A stretch of DNA of 7,134 nt from a bacterium (GCA_003230795.1 QIGM01000017.1:1-7134), one strand, 5' to 3'; positions 1 to 6,113 are shown, counted from the first letter of the stretch. A program made the numbers and translations. Notes: generated by a model from the letters alone, not told the origin.

Positions 1-224
1 TCATCAGAAAAGGCTCGGGTAATATAATAGTTAGGAAGTCGTTCTCTTAAGGCTTGTTTGAGAATTGGCCCCTGGGAGTATCCTTTAGGTCAGGAAAAAC
101 AAGAGAAGAGACGACAGAACAACAGATCTTTTTGTGCAGTTTATATTTTTAAGAAGGGTTGCCGCGTGGGATGTAGTGGGCGGAACTGAGTAAAACTTTT
201 TCAAAAGTTGGGAGACCGAACACT
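1..224 (+). promoter_or_regulatory. Upstream region and 5' leader of the first secreted-protein gene
   Basis: No convincing gene lies in this stretch. A perfect TATAAT is present at 23-28, but the place for its -35 box is at the window edge, so a promoter there is only possible. A T-rich element, TGCAGTTTATATTTTT, lies at 135-150; a 15-of-16 match recurs upstream of lat at a similar distance from that start codon. A perfect short hairpin (AACTTTT, loop TC, AAAAGTT) occupies 194-209, immediately before a GGGAG ribosome binding site (210-214) that is 10 bases from the ATG at 225. The hairpin could affect access to the ribosome binding site, but seven A/T-rich pairs make a weak stem. I recognise no known riboswitch class. 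Confidence 0.35.
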
Positions 225-1121
225 ATGAAGCTGAGGAAAATTTCTTTCTCGCGGTCAGGTAATATTGGATCTGGGAATAATAGCCGGACGACAGGAAGTG
301 TCGCTTGGGCTTTAAATATCGCTGCTGCTGGAGCTTTTGCTCTTTCTGGAATTACCTATTCTCCCTCTGTAGCAAGTGCTGATGAGCTTCGAATTAAGGA
401 CGCGAACGGCGGCGTGAAGCTGATTCAGGACGTTCCGAAAGGAATAAGCAGTGACCTTAAGGTTACACTTGAAGCGACGGCTGGCTCCAAGGGGGCAGAC
501 TTCAGCTCTGTAGCTCGAATAGAGCTCAGTGATGGTGCGCTTCCGAGATTTGCTGATTCAGACGAGTCTGGGATTGCACGCTTCAAGAATCTTCCGGCGG
601 GCGATTACACAGTTCAGCTAGCTGGCGGTGGGAACTTATACGAAATTGCAACTGTAAGTGTTGAGGGCGGTGTAGCCACTGCGATGAGCACTGATAGGGA
701 CGCCTTAGAGTCTAGCCGCGCAATGTATGTGGTTGGAGCTACTGCGGTAGTCGGCGGTGTTGGCACTGCCATTGCTGCGGGCGGGTCTTCTTCCTCGAAC
801 TCAGGAACGAACTCCTCTGGTAGTCTCGGATTTGTAAACTCTGACGGAGCGACCGCTGCCGGCGGAGCGAGCGAAGCAGGACTTGTTAGCTCTGCGCCAG
901 CGCCTATTGCTCAAGCGCCATCATTTGACCCTTCGCGGCCAGATGTTGTGACAGTCAGCCCGGCACCATCTACAGGAACGGTTAATACGACTCCGGCAGT
1001 TACGACCACTCCGGGAGATCCAACTGGTGGCGGTGGTGTTCCAGTTGTTCCGGAAACACCGGGCGCACCGACAGAAATTACTCCAGCACCTGCGCCAGGA
1101 GATCCGATGACTCCTAGCTAG
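225..1121 (+). CDS. Exported protein with a transthyretin/CNA-B-like domain and a Pro/Thr-rich tail
   Basis: Function not recognised; probably an envelope or extracellular protein. The start is supported by GGGAG at 210-214. A polar n-region of about 25 residues with several Arg/Lys is followed by a hydrophobic segment (about 26-45) and an ASA-DE signal peptidase-like site after residue 52. Residues 53-155 look beta-rich; the run DESGIARFKNLPAGDYTV (113-130) is typical of carboxypeptidase-regulatory, CNA-B or SpaA-type folds, where it closes a prealbumin-like sandwich. A second hydrophobic, Gly/Ala-rich segment (about 167-186) follows and could be a membrane or oligomerisation helix. From 187 to the end the protein is low complexity: Ser/Gly/Asn first, then Pro/Thr/Val-rich, ending MTPS, with no LPXTG motif or other visible sorting signal. 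Cysteine is absent. It lies 94 bp upstream of another exported protein on the same strand, so co-expression is likely. Coding status is solid; the domain assignment is from motif only. Confidence 0.85.
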   Translation: MKLRKISFSRSGNIGSGNNSRTTGSVAWALNIAAAGAFALSGITYSPSVASADELRIKDANGGVKLIQDVPKGISSDLKVTLEATAGSKGADFSSVARIELSDGALPRFADSDESGIARFKNLPAGDYTVQLAGGGNLYEIATVSVEGGVATAMSTDRDALESSRAMYVVGATAVVGGVGTAIAAGGSSSSNSGTNSSGSLGFVNSDGATAAGGASEAGLVSSAPAPIAQAPSFDPSRPDVVTVSPAPSTGTVNTTPAVTTTPGDPTGGGGVPVVPETPGAPTEITPAPAPGDPMTPS

Positions 1122-1133
1122 ACGGGGGAGCTT

Positions 1134-1161
1134 ATATTGATTACGGGATATTGATTACGGG
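1134..1161 (+). repeat. Perfect 14-bp tandem duplication between two secreted-protein genes
   Basis: ATATTGATTACGGG occurs at 1134-1147 and again, without a gap, at 1148-1161. It lies in the 94-bp gap between the stop codon at 1119-1121 and the ATG at 1216. A slipped-strand duplication is the simplest explanation. No terminator hairpin is visible in this gap, which fits read-through from the first gene to the second. The period resembles that of the 14-15-bp array upstream of lat, but the sequences are unrelated. Confidence 0.85.
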
Positions 1162-1215
1162 GCGCAAACCGCTCTTCATTTCTAGGAACGAAATTACATC
1201 AAAGGGATAGAGAAA

Positions 1216-2214
1216 ATGAATTGGAAGCTGAATCGGGCGAAGAAAATAACAGCTATCGCTGCGGCTTTGTTTGTCACTATGGTACTGGTCGTAATGGTGC
1301 CGGCAACAACGCTAGCCTTAGACCATGATGGCGATGGGCAAAGTGATATTAGTGTATATCGTCCCAGTGACCCTGTTCTTGGTGACGGTGTTTGGTTTGT
1401 GCTCTCTTCTGCGCTCAACTCCACGCTTCGTTATCAGTGGGGATTCGCAGGGGATGTTCCGGTGCAGGGAAACTATTCTCAAGCGGCCGGCATGGGTATT
1501 GGAACTGACCTTGCGGTTTTTCGACCGTCGGATGGCACTTGGTACATCAGAGCGTTTAGCGCGAACCTAAGCTTTCCGAATCTTTTCGGCGCTTTCCAGT
1601 GGGGTCTTCCAGGGGATACTCCAGTGCCTTGCGATTTCGACGGAGACGGGCGCGACGAGCTAGCGCTTTACAGAGCAGCCGACGGGAACTGGTACACGCG
1701 AAATTCTCAGGGTGCTACCGCCTATGACAATTTCACTATCCAGCAGTGGGGTGGATTATCCGGGGATGTTCCTTTTCCTGCGGACTTCGATAACGACGGC
1801 GAGTGTGACTTCACGATTTACCGAGACGGAAACTGGTTTGTTATTCCTTCTTCTGAAAGTAATGCCTCGGCAACTATTCCGTGGGGAGCAGCAGGCGATA
1901 TTCCAGTTCCAGGTCAATACGATGCAGACAATATTACTGACTTTGCTGTGTTCCGTCCTTCCAGTGCGCTTTGGATTATCCGACGCTCGACTCTTGCAGG
2001 ACTGACGTTCCGAGTGATTCAGTGGGGACTGCCAACAGACACTCCTGTTTCGTCAGACTTCACCGGAGACGGAAAGACAGACATCGCAGTGTTTCGCCCG
2101 TCTTTAGGACTTTGGTTCGTGCTCACATCTGAGAGCAATTACACTACTGCACAAGCTGTGCAGCAGTTCGGAACTGCTACAGACATTCCACTCGGAGACG
2201 TAGCCGCTAACTAA
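1216..2214 (+). CDS. Secreted FG-GAP/VCBS-like repeat protein (six repeats)
   Basis: Probably an extracellular or surface protein with a beta-propeller-like fold; ligand unknown. AGGG at 1203-1206 lies nine bases before the ATG. A basic n-region (KLNRAKK) and a hydrophobic core (about 11-30) form a signal peptide with a TLA-LD cleavage site after residue 34. The rest is six imperfect repeats at about 36-87, 88-141, 142-191, 192-235, 236-282 and 283-332. The repeat pattern is DxDGDGxxDxAVYRPSxGxW, a variable middle, then QWGxxGDxPVPxDF. DxDGDG-type calcium loops are clearest in repeats 1, 3 and 6 and degraded in 2 and 5, as in integrin-like FG-GAP modules. No enzymatic domain or C-terminal anchor is seen, so these repeats are essentially the whole mature protein. 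Proteins with this repeat are usually annotated as FG-GAP or VCBS repeat proteins. A strong terminator begins 27 bp after the stop codon. Confidence 0.9.
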   Translation: MNWKLNRAKKITAIAAALFVTMVLVVMVPATTLALDHDGDGQSDISVYRPSDPVLGDGVWFVLSSALNSTLRYQWGFAGDVPVQGNYSQAAGMGIGTDLAVFRPSDGTWYIRAFSANLSFPNLFGAFQWGLPGDTPVPCDFDGDGRDELALYRAADGNWYTRNSQGATAYDNFTIQQWGGLSGDVPFPADFDNDGECDFTIYRDGNWFVIPSSESNASATIPWGAAGDIPVPGQYDADNITDFAVFRPSSALWIIRRSTLAGLTFRVIQWGLPTDTPVSSDFTGDGKTDIAVFRPSLGLWFVLTSESNYTTAQAVQQFGTATDIPLGDVAAN

Positions 2215-2241
2215 TGTAGCAGCGATATTTCCAAAAACATT

Positions 2242-2270
2242 AAAAGGCCGCTTCTGCGGCCTTTTTTTTT
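2242..2270 (+). terminator. Rho-independent terminator after the repeat-protein gene
   Basis: The stem AAAAGGCCGC (2242-2251) pairs perfectly with GCGGCCTTTT (2256-2265) around a TTCT loop, and the T run continues to 2270. The G/C-rich core followed by nine T residues is a textbook intrinsic terminator. It ends the transcript of the two exported-protein genes and separates it from the downstream gene at 2374. Confidence 0.93.
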
Positions 2271-2373
2271 GCCTTATCCCAGCTAATAAGCCTGCCAATA
2301 AAGCTTACCGAGAATTGGGCCGATAGCTTTAAGTGACGGTTAATTCTCAAGGTTTCGAAGGTTTCAATACTCC
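2271..2373 (+). promoter_or_regulatory. Likely promoter region of the receiver-like gene, with an inverted repeat
   Basis: Because a terminator ends the previous transcript, the promoter of the gene at 2374 should lie here. A 7-bp inverted repeat is visible: GAGAATT at 2310-2316 and AATTCTC at 2342-2348, separated by 25 bases. It could be a paired operator half-site or a weak stem in the leader RNA. I could not identify a good -35/-10 pair. A GAAGG (2357-2361) may serve as the ribosome binding site, though its 12-base spacing to the GTG is long. Confidence 0.3.
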
Positions 2374-3081
2374 GTGTACGAAAGATACAATCTACTGATC
2401 ATAGATTCGAGTTCTGAGAGTCGAGGCAAGCTAAAGCAGGCGGCACTTGCGCTGCCCGTTTTTCATAAGGTGCTTGTGTGCTCTTCGTTTGAGGAAGCGC
2501 GTGAGGCTCGCCCTGGTGGCAAGTCGCCAGATCTTGTCTTCGTCTCCTACCGTTTTGACGAAGCTGAAATCACAGAGTTCATTGCCGCCTCGCGAGAGGC
2601 GGAGAATGGAAAAGACTGTGCCTATTGTGCTGTGTTGAAGGCAGGCGATCAAAATAATTCGACCATTGCCGAGGGTATGCTTGGGGGAATAGACGGCTTT
2701 ATATTCGAACCCTATTCTGCGGACAACCTAAGAGAGATTGCCGAGGTAACTGCTAAGGTAAAGCTGAGAGCTGCGGAGAGCCGAAAGAAAGCTGCGATGT
2801 TGGTCTTGCTTAAAGAGCTGCAAGGACACATTGATGCAGTTGCGTTCTATCGTAAGAAAGGCAAAGACCCAGTGAATGCGGTAAAGAGGATGCAGAAATC
2901 GGCAGCCGCATTGAAGAAGTTCGACGGTGCAATGTTTGAAATCTACATTGAGACGATAACAGATTTTTTCGGCGAACTTCCGCCGCCGATGAGCCTTAGC
3001 TACGATGGTGTGAGCAAACGAGTGCGAGAGCGCCTCGAGAAAAAGATGCTCGACGAGCTAGAAGCGCTCTATCAAGTGTAG
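2374..3081 (+). CDS. Degenerate (pseudo-)receiver domain protein with an uncharacterised helical C-terminus
   Basis: Probably a cytoplasmic signalling or scaffold protein. The start is GTG; an in-frame TAA at 2341-2343 and no other start codon between it and 2374 make this the only long choice. Residues 6-119 follow the CheY-like receiver pattern: NLLIIDSSSESR (beta 1, acidic pocket), PDLVFVSYRF (beta 3), CAVLKAG (beta 4) and GIDGFIFEPYSADNLREI (beta 5 to alpha 5). Only D11 of the usual acidic pair is kept. The phospho-acceptor Asp position is S58, the beta-4 Thr/Ser position is K89, and the Lys of the usual KP motif is E112. Conventional Asp phosphorylation is therefore unlikely. Residues 120-235 are rich in Lys, Glu, Ala and Leu, predicted helical, with a GELPPPM break near residue 204; I recognise no output domain and no DNA-binding helix-turn-helix. 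It has its own transcription unit and converges on amaB with 10 bp between, so the context gives no clear partner. Confidence 0.82.
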   Translation: MYERYNLLIIDSSSESRGKLKQAALALPVFHKVLVCSSFEEAREARPGGKSPDLVFVSYRFDEAEITEFIAASREAENGKDCAYCAVLKAGDQNNSTIAEGMLGGIDGFIFEPYSADNLREIAEVTAKVKLRAAESRKKAAMLVLLKELQGHIDAVAFYRKKGKDPVNAVKRMQKSAAALKKFDGAMFEIYIETITDFFGELPPPMSLSYDGVSKRVRERLEKKMLDELEALYQV

Positions 3082-3091
3082 CAATTAACCT

Positions 3092-4615
3092 TTAAGAAAA
3101 TCGCACGCCCTGAGCCAACTCAACACCGGTGCTCCAATTAATAGTGTTGGTCTGACGACGCATATAGGCTTTCCAGGAATCAGAGCCCGCTTCTCTACCA
3201 CCGCCCGTTTCTTTCTCTCCGCCGAAAGCTCCACCTATTTCAGCGCCTGAAGTGCCCGCGTTAATATTGGCTATTCCGCAGTCTGAGCCCCTTGAAGAAA
3301 GAAACAGCTCGGAAGAGCGCATTGAGCTGGTAAAGAGCGAAGAACTGAGGCCCTGAGGGACTGAGTTTTGAAGCTCAACAGCTTCGTGAAGCGAGTCCAC
3401 CGAGACGGCATATAGTATTGGCGCAAATGTCTCTTCCTCCATAAGCTGCATGCCTTTTTTACCTCGAACTAAGGTCGGTTCGACGTAGAATGTTGAGGGC
3501 ATATTCGGCACTAGCTTGCCGCCGAAAAGAATCTCACCACCTTCCTTCGGGACTCTCTCGATTGCTTTTAAATAGTTAGCGACAGCGTCGCTATGCACCA
3601 GTGGTCCGAGGAGAGTTGAGTCTTCTAGGGGATCACCAATTCGTACGTCGCCATACGCTTTGGTTAAACGTTTGCAAACCATTTCAAAAATTGGCTTCTC
3701 GATAAAAAGTCGTCGAGTGGATGTGCAGCGCTGTCCGGCTGTGCCTACTGCGCCGAAGAGAATAGAGGGTAGGGCAATCTCGAGTTCAGCATCTTGGAGC
3801 AAGATAGCTGCATTATTGCCACCTAATTCAAGAAGGCTTTTGCCAAGTCTCTTTCCTACCGTTTCAGCGACACTTCTCCCCATCGCGCAGGAGCCGGTCG
3901 CGCTGATGAGCGGTATGCGTTTGTCCGCTGTGAGTTTCTTACCGAGGTCTGCTCCGTCACCGGTGAGGAGAGTAAACAAGCCGGGAAAGCCGTGCTTCTC
4001 GGCAACCTTGGAGCAGATAGAGATAACGGCAGCAGCAGTGAGCGGGGTGATCTCAGATGGTTTCCAAATCACGGTATCTCCGCAGACGGCTGCAATCATG
4101 GCATTCCAGGCCCAGACCGCGACCGGAAAGTTGAAAGCGGTGATAACCCCGATAGGCCCGAGAGGGTGCCATTGCTCATACATGCGATGGTCGACTCGCT
4201 CGGAGAACAAAGTGCTGCCTCCAATTGTGCGAGACAGGCCGACAGCGAAATCCGCGATATCGATCGCCTCCTGAACCTCTCCTAGGCCTTCGGAGCGAAT
4301 TTTGCCCATCTCTCGGCTAACGAGTTCCCCTAGGGGCTCTTTTAGTCGACGAAGCTCATGCCCAATTTCTCGTATTACTTCTCCTCGCTTCGGTCCTGGG
4401 AATTGTCGCCAGGTATGGAAGGTGGATTGAGCGGCATCTATCACTGATTCGTAGTCTGAGTCCGTGGATGTAGAGATCTTTCCAATTTCCGAAGCATCTA
4501 TGGGAGAAATGCTAGAGAGAAAGTTATTCGATTTATCGGTAATTGCCGACCATCTGCCGGAATAGCATCCAGAGCATTTCTGGCTAATTCCTAGTTCTTC
4601 AAGGAGTTTCTTCAT
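3092..4615 (-). CDS. amaB: L-aminoadipate-semialdehyde / piperideine-6-carboxylate dehydrogenase (ALDH7 family)
   Basis: Oxidises 2-aminoadipate 6-semialdehyde, in equilibrium with piperideine-6-carboxylate, to L-2-aminoadipate with NAD(P)+. The family includes AmaB and Pcd of bacteria and human antiquitin (ALDH7A1). At 507 residues it is full length, and its N-terminus (LLEELGI, then YSGRW) lines up with antiquitin, supporting this start; GAGAGA lies seven bases upstream (4628-4623, complement). Visible motifs are GEVQE (112-116, the substrate-binding Glu region), FNFP with N162, WKPSE with K185, LELGGNN with general base E263, GQRCTSTRR with nucleophile C297, ETFAPI with E395 and F397, and the ALDH7 signature TSGAEIGGAFGGEKETGGGRE (about 455-475). 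The C-terminal AYMRR and LAQGVRF are also typical of ALDH7. One small oddity is GSCAMG (241-246) in place of the usual GSTxVG at the cofactor site. It is divergent from lat, which makes its substrate, so the two genes form the lysine-to-aminoadipate route. An alternative name is pcd. Confidence 0.96.
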   Translation of the reverse strand: MKKLLEELGISQKCSGCYSGRWSAITDKSNNFLSSISPIDASEIGKISTSTDSDYESVIDAAQSTFHTWRQFPGPKRGEVIREIGHELRRLKEPLGELVSREMGKIRSEGLGEVQEAIDIADFAVGLSRTIGGSTLFSERVDHRMYEQWHPLGPIGVITAFNFPVAVWAWNAMIAAVCGDTVIWKPSEITPLTAAAVISICSKVAEKHGFPGLFTLLTGDGADLGKKLTADKRIPLISATGSCAMGRSVAETVGKRLGKSLLELGGNNAAILLQDAELEIALPSILFGAVGTAGQRCTSTRRLFIEKPIFEMVCKRLTKAYGDVRIGDPLEDSTLLGPLVHSDAVANYLKAIERVPKEGGEILFGGKLVPNMPSTFYVEPTLVRGKKGMQLMEEETFAPILYAVSVDSLHEAVELQNSVPQGLSSSLFTSSMRSSELFLSSRGSDCGIANINAGTSGAEIGGAFGGEKETGGGREAGSDSWKAYMRRQTNTINWSTGVELAQGVRFS

Positions 4616-4765
4616 TTTGCTATCTCTCGTTGCTCAGCCGTGTCGCACATGACAAGATCATTGCACACTGCAATTTATATTTTTGGATTTTTAATTCTGG
4701 TTTAGACCAGTGTAGTATTTTACCAGCTCAAATTTAATGGGCTCAAATTTACCAGCTCAAATTTA
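4616..4765. promoter_or_regulatory. Divergent amaB-lat control region with palindromes
   Basis: This 150-bp, A/T-rich region must hold the promoters of both amaB and lat. A perfect 15-bp palindrome, ATTGCA-CAC-TGCAAT, occupies 4660-4674 near the middle. A second inverted repeat, CTGGT-TTAG-ACCAG, is at 4697-4710. Such sites commonly bind a dimeric repressor or activator. In actinobacteria lat is known to be linked to an Lrp/AsnC-family regulator, so that family is a reasonable guess, but no regulator gene is in this window. TGCAATTTATATTTTT (4669-4684) overlaps the palindrome and closely matches 135-150. I could not settle on -35/-10 boxes for either direction. Confidence 0.6.
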
Positions 4766-4769
4766 ATGG
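4721..4769 (+). repeat. Three-unit 14-15-bp tandem array containing the lat start codon
   Basis: GCTCAAATTT occurs at 4726-4735, 4741-4750 and 4755-4764. The outer units continue TAATGG and the middle unit continues ACCA. Seen at larger scale, TACCAGCTCAAATTTAATGG (20 bp) is present at 4721-4740 and exactly again at 4750-4769. The ATG of lat (4766-4768) is in the last unit, and a duplicate ATG (4737-4739) is in the first. No purine-rich Shine-Dalgarno precedes either ATG. The array probably arose by slippage and rebuilt the start region. Confidence 0.9.
4737..4766 (+). CDS. Possible nine-codon leader ORF overlapping the lat start
   Basis: The duplicate ATG in the first repeat unit opens a nine-codon frame reading MGSNLPAQI, which ends in TAA at 4764-4766. 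The final A of that stop is the first base of the lat ATG, giving TAATG, an arrangement typical of translational coupling. There is no lysine codon, so it is not an attenuator peptide of the usual kind. There is no visible ribosome binding site, and the frame may be only a by-product of the tandem duplication. Confidence 0.25.
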   Translation: MGSNLPAQI

Positions 4770-6109
4770 TGGCGCAAATCTCTAATCAAACCACGCGAAC
4801 TTCACCTCAGAATGTGCAGCAGGCTATTTCTAAGCATATGCTCGTTGACGTCGTTCCTCTCATTGTTGACTTGGAGCGTAGTAAGGGCAATCGTATCTTT
4901 TGCTCCAAGTCTAGCAAGTACTATCTCGACTGCTTTGGCTATATTGCTAGTAATCCAATTGGGCACAATCATCCTCTAATGTTCGATAAGGGCTTTGAGG
5001 AGAAACTCCTTCGAGGCTCTCGCGCTAAACCCTCGAATGCTGATTTCTATACAAGGGAAATGGCCGATTTCGTTGAGACGTTTGCGCGCGTTGCTCTTTC
5101 TAAGGACTTCAGTAAGCTGTTTTTTATCGAAGGAGGGGCGCTGGCGGTTGAGAATGGAATGAAGACGGCGTTTGACTGGAAGGTTCGAAAGAACATCGAA
5201 GCTGGAAGAAGTCATGAGCTAGGGACGCGCATACTCCACTTCAGTCAGGCCTTTCACGGGCGTACCGGCTATACCTTGAGTGTCACCAACACCGCCGACC
5301 GACGAAAGACGAGGTATTTCCCCAAATTTGATTGGCCAAGAGTGCTTAATCCGAAGGCGAGTTTTCCTTTAGATAAAGCGGCGCTGGCAAAAGTCCTCGA
5401 TCTTGAGAAGCGAGCAGAAGCTCAAATTCGCATTGCCTTTCAAGCGCACGAGCATGATATCGCCGGTATCTTAATTGAGCCTATTCAAGGTGAGGGGGGT
5501 GATAACCACTTTCGCCCAGAGTTTCACCAGACATTACGTTCCCTCGCTGATGAGTATGACGCGCTTCTTATTTATGACGAAGTGCAATCAGGCTTGGGGC
5601 TAACTGGTAAGATGTGGGCGTATCAACACTACGGAATGGTTCCCGATATTCTGTGCTTCGGAAAGAAAACCCAGGTCTGCGGAATAATGGTCGGGGAGAG
5701 AGTGCTCAGCGTAAAGAATAATGTATTTGAAGAGGCCTCTCGAATTAACTCCACCTGGGGCGGTAGCCTTAGTGATATGGTTCGTTCGGAACGTTACTTG
5801 GAGATTATTGAGCAGGAAAAGCTCGTTGAAAACGCGAAAGAGGTGGGTGATTACCTTCTGACTCAACTTCAATCTCTAGTTACTGAATTTCCAACTATCT
5901 TTTCTAATGCCCGAGGAAAAGGCTTGATGGCAGCGATTGATGCTGAGAACCCAACTTCACGCGACCGGTTGTTTCTTGAGTGTTTCAAGAGGGACACGTT
6001 GATTCTTAAATGCGGTCGTCGCAGTTTACGTTTACGCCCGTCGCTCACATTTGCGAAGACTGAAGTCGATGAGCTTATGGCGGTTATGCGAGAAAGCGCA
6101 AAGGCCTAG
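4766..6109 (+). CDS. lat: L-lysine 6-aminotransferase (lysine epsilon-aminotransferase)
   Basis: PLP enzyme that moves the epsilon-amino group of L-lysine to 2-oxoglutarate, giving 2-aminoadipate 6-semialdehyde (which cyclises to piperideine-6-carboxylate) and glutamate. The 447-residue protein is close in length to Mycobacterium tuberculosis LAT and similar throughout. Shared stretches include HMLVD, GHNHP, AKPSNADFY, FFIEGGALAVEN, AFHGRTGYTLSVTNT, PKFDWPR, EPIQGEGGD, DEVQSG, FGKKTQVCG and NSTWGG. K300 should form the PLP Schiff base, D271 contacts the pyridine nitrogen, E243 is the switch residue near substrate, T330 contacts phosphate, and R166 and R422 are the expected substrate-binding arginines. 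The start at 4766 gives an N-terminus of the expected length; no Shine-Dalgarno is visible and the start codon lies in a tandem array. Divergent amaB encodes the next step. The pair supplies aminoadipate for cephamycin in Streptomyces, but no beta-lactam gene is seen here, so lysine breakdown is likelier. Confidence 0.97.
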   Translation: MVAQISNQTTRTSPQNVQQAISKHMLVDVVPLIVDLERSKGNRIFCSKSSKYYLDCFGYIASNPIGHNHPLMFDKGFEEKLLRGSRAKPSNADFYTREMADFVETFARVALSKDFSKLFFIEGGALAVENGMKTAFDWKVRKNIEAGRSHELGTRILHFSQAFHGRTGYTLSVTNTADRRKTRYFPKFDWPRVLNPKASFPLDKAALAKVLDLEKRAEAQIRIAFQAHEHDIAGILIEPIQGEGGDNHFRPEFHQTLRSLADEYDALLIYDEVQSGLGLTGKMWAYQHYGMVPDILCFGKKTQVCGIMVGERVLSVKNNVFEEASRINSTWGGSLSDMVRSERYLEIIEQEKLVENAKEVGDYLLTQLQSLVTEFPTIFSNARGKGLMAAIDAENPTSRDRLFLECFKRDTLILKCGRRSLRLRPSLTFAKTEVDELMAVMRESAKA

Positions 6110-6113
6110 GCTA
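6104..6113. other. Tail-to-tail stop codons in a shared palindrome
   Basis: The lat stop TAG is at 6107-6109, and the stop of the leftward gene (TAG on the minus strand) is at 6113-6111, one base away. GCCTAGGC (6104-6111) is a perfect 8-bp palindrome across the junction. There is no intergenic space for a terminator, and I see no stem with a T run close by on either strand, so each transcript probably runs antisense into the other gene. Confidence 0.8.

Noticed and set aside
60..72. GAGAATTGGCCC at 60-71 resembling GAGAATTGGGCC at 2310-2321 as a shared operator
   Set aside because: It is a short match with a mismatch, and the surrounding sequence and distance to the start codon differ, so chance is likely.
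1147..1175. GGGGCGCAAACCGC-like stretch reminiscent of a cyclic-di-GMP (GEMM) riboswitch core
   Set aside because: Only a few bases match; the paired helices, GNRA loop and spacing of the riboswitch are not present.
2374..3081. Functional two-component response regulator
   Set aside because: The phospho-acceptor Asp and conserved Lys are replaced, there is no DNA-binding output domain visible, and no kinase gene is adjacent.
3660..4274. 204-codon open frame on the + strand inside amaB
   Set aside because: It is antisense to a strongly supported ALDH7 gene, has no domain-like pattern, and is explained as a codon-bias shadow.
4721..4769. Regular short repeats as a CRISPR-like array
   Set aside because: Units are 14-15 bp with essentially no spacers and there are no cas genes; it is a simple tandem duplication.
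3092..6109. lat and pcd/amaB as part of a cephamycin-type beta-lactam cluster
   Set aside because: No ACV synthetase, isopenicillin N synthase, transporter or beta-lactamase gene is in the window; lysine breakdown is the simpler reading.
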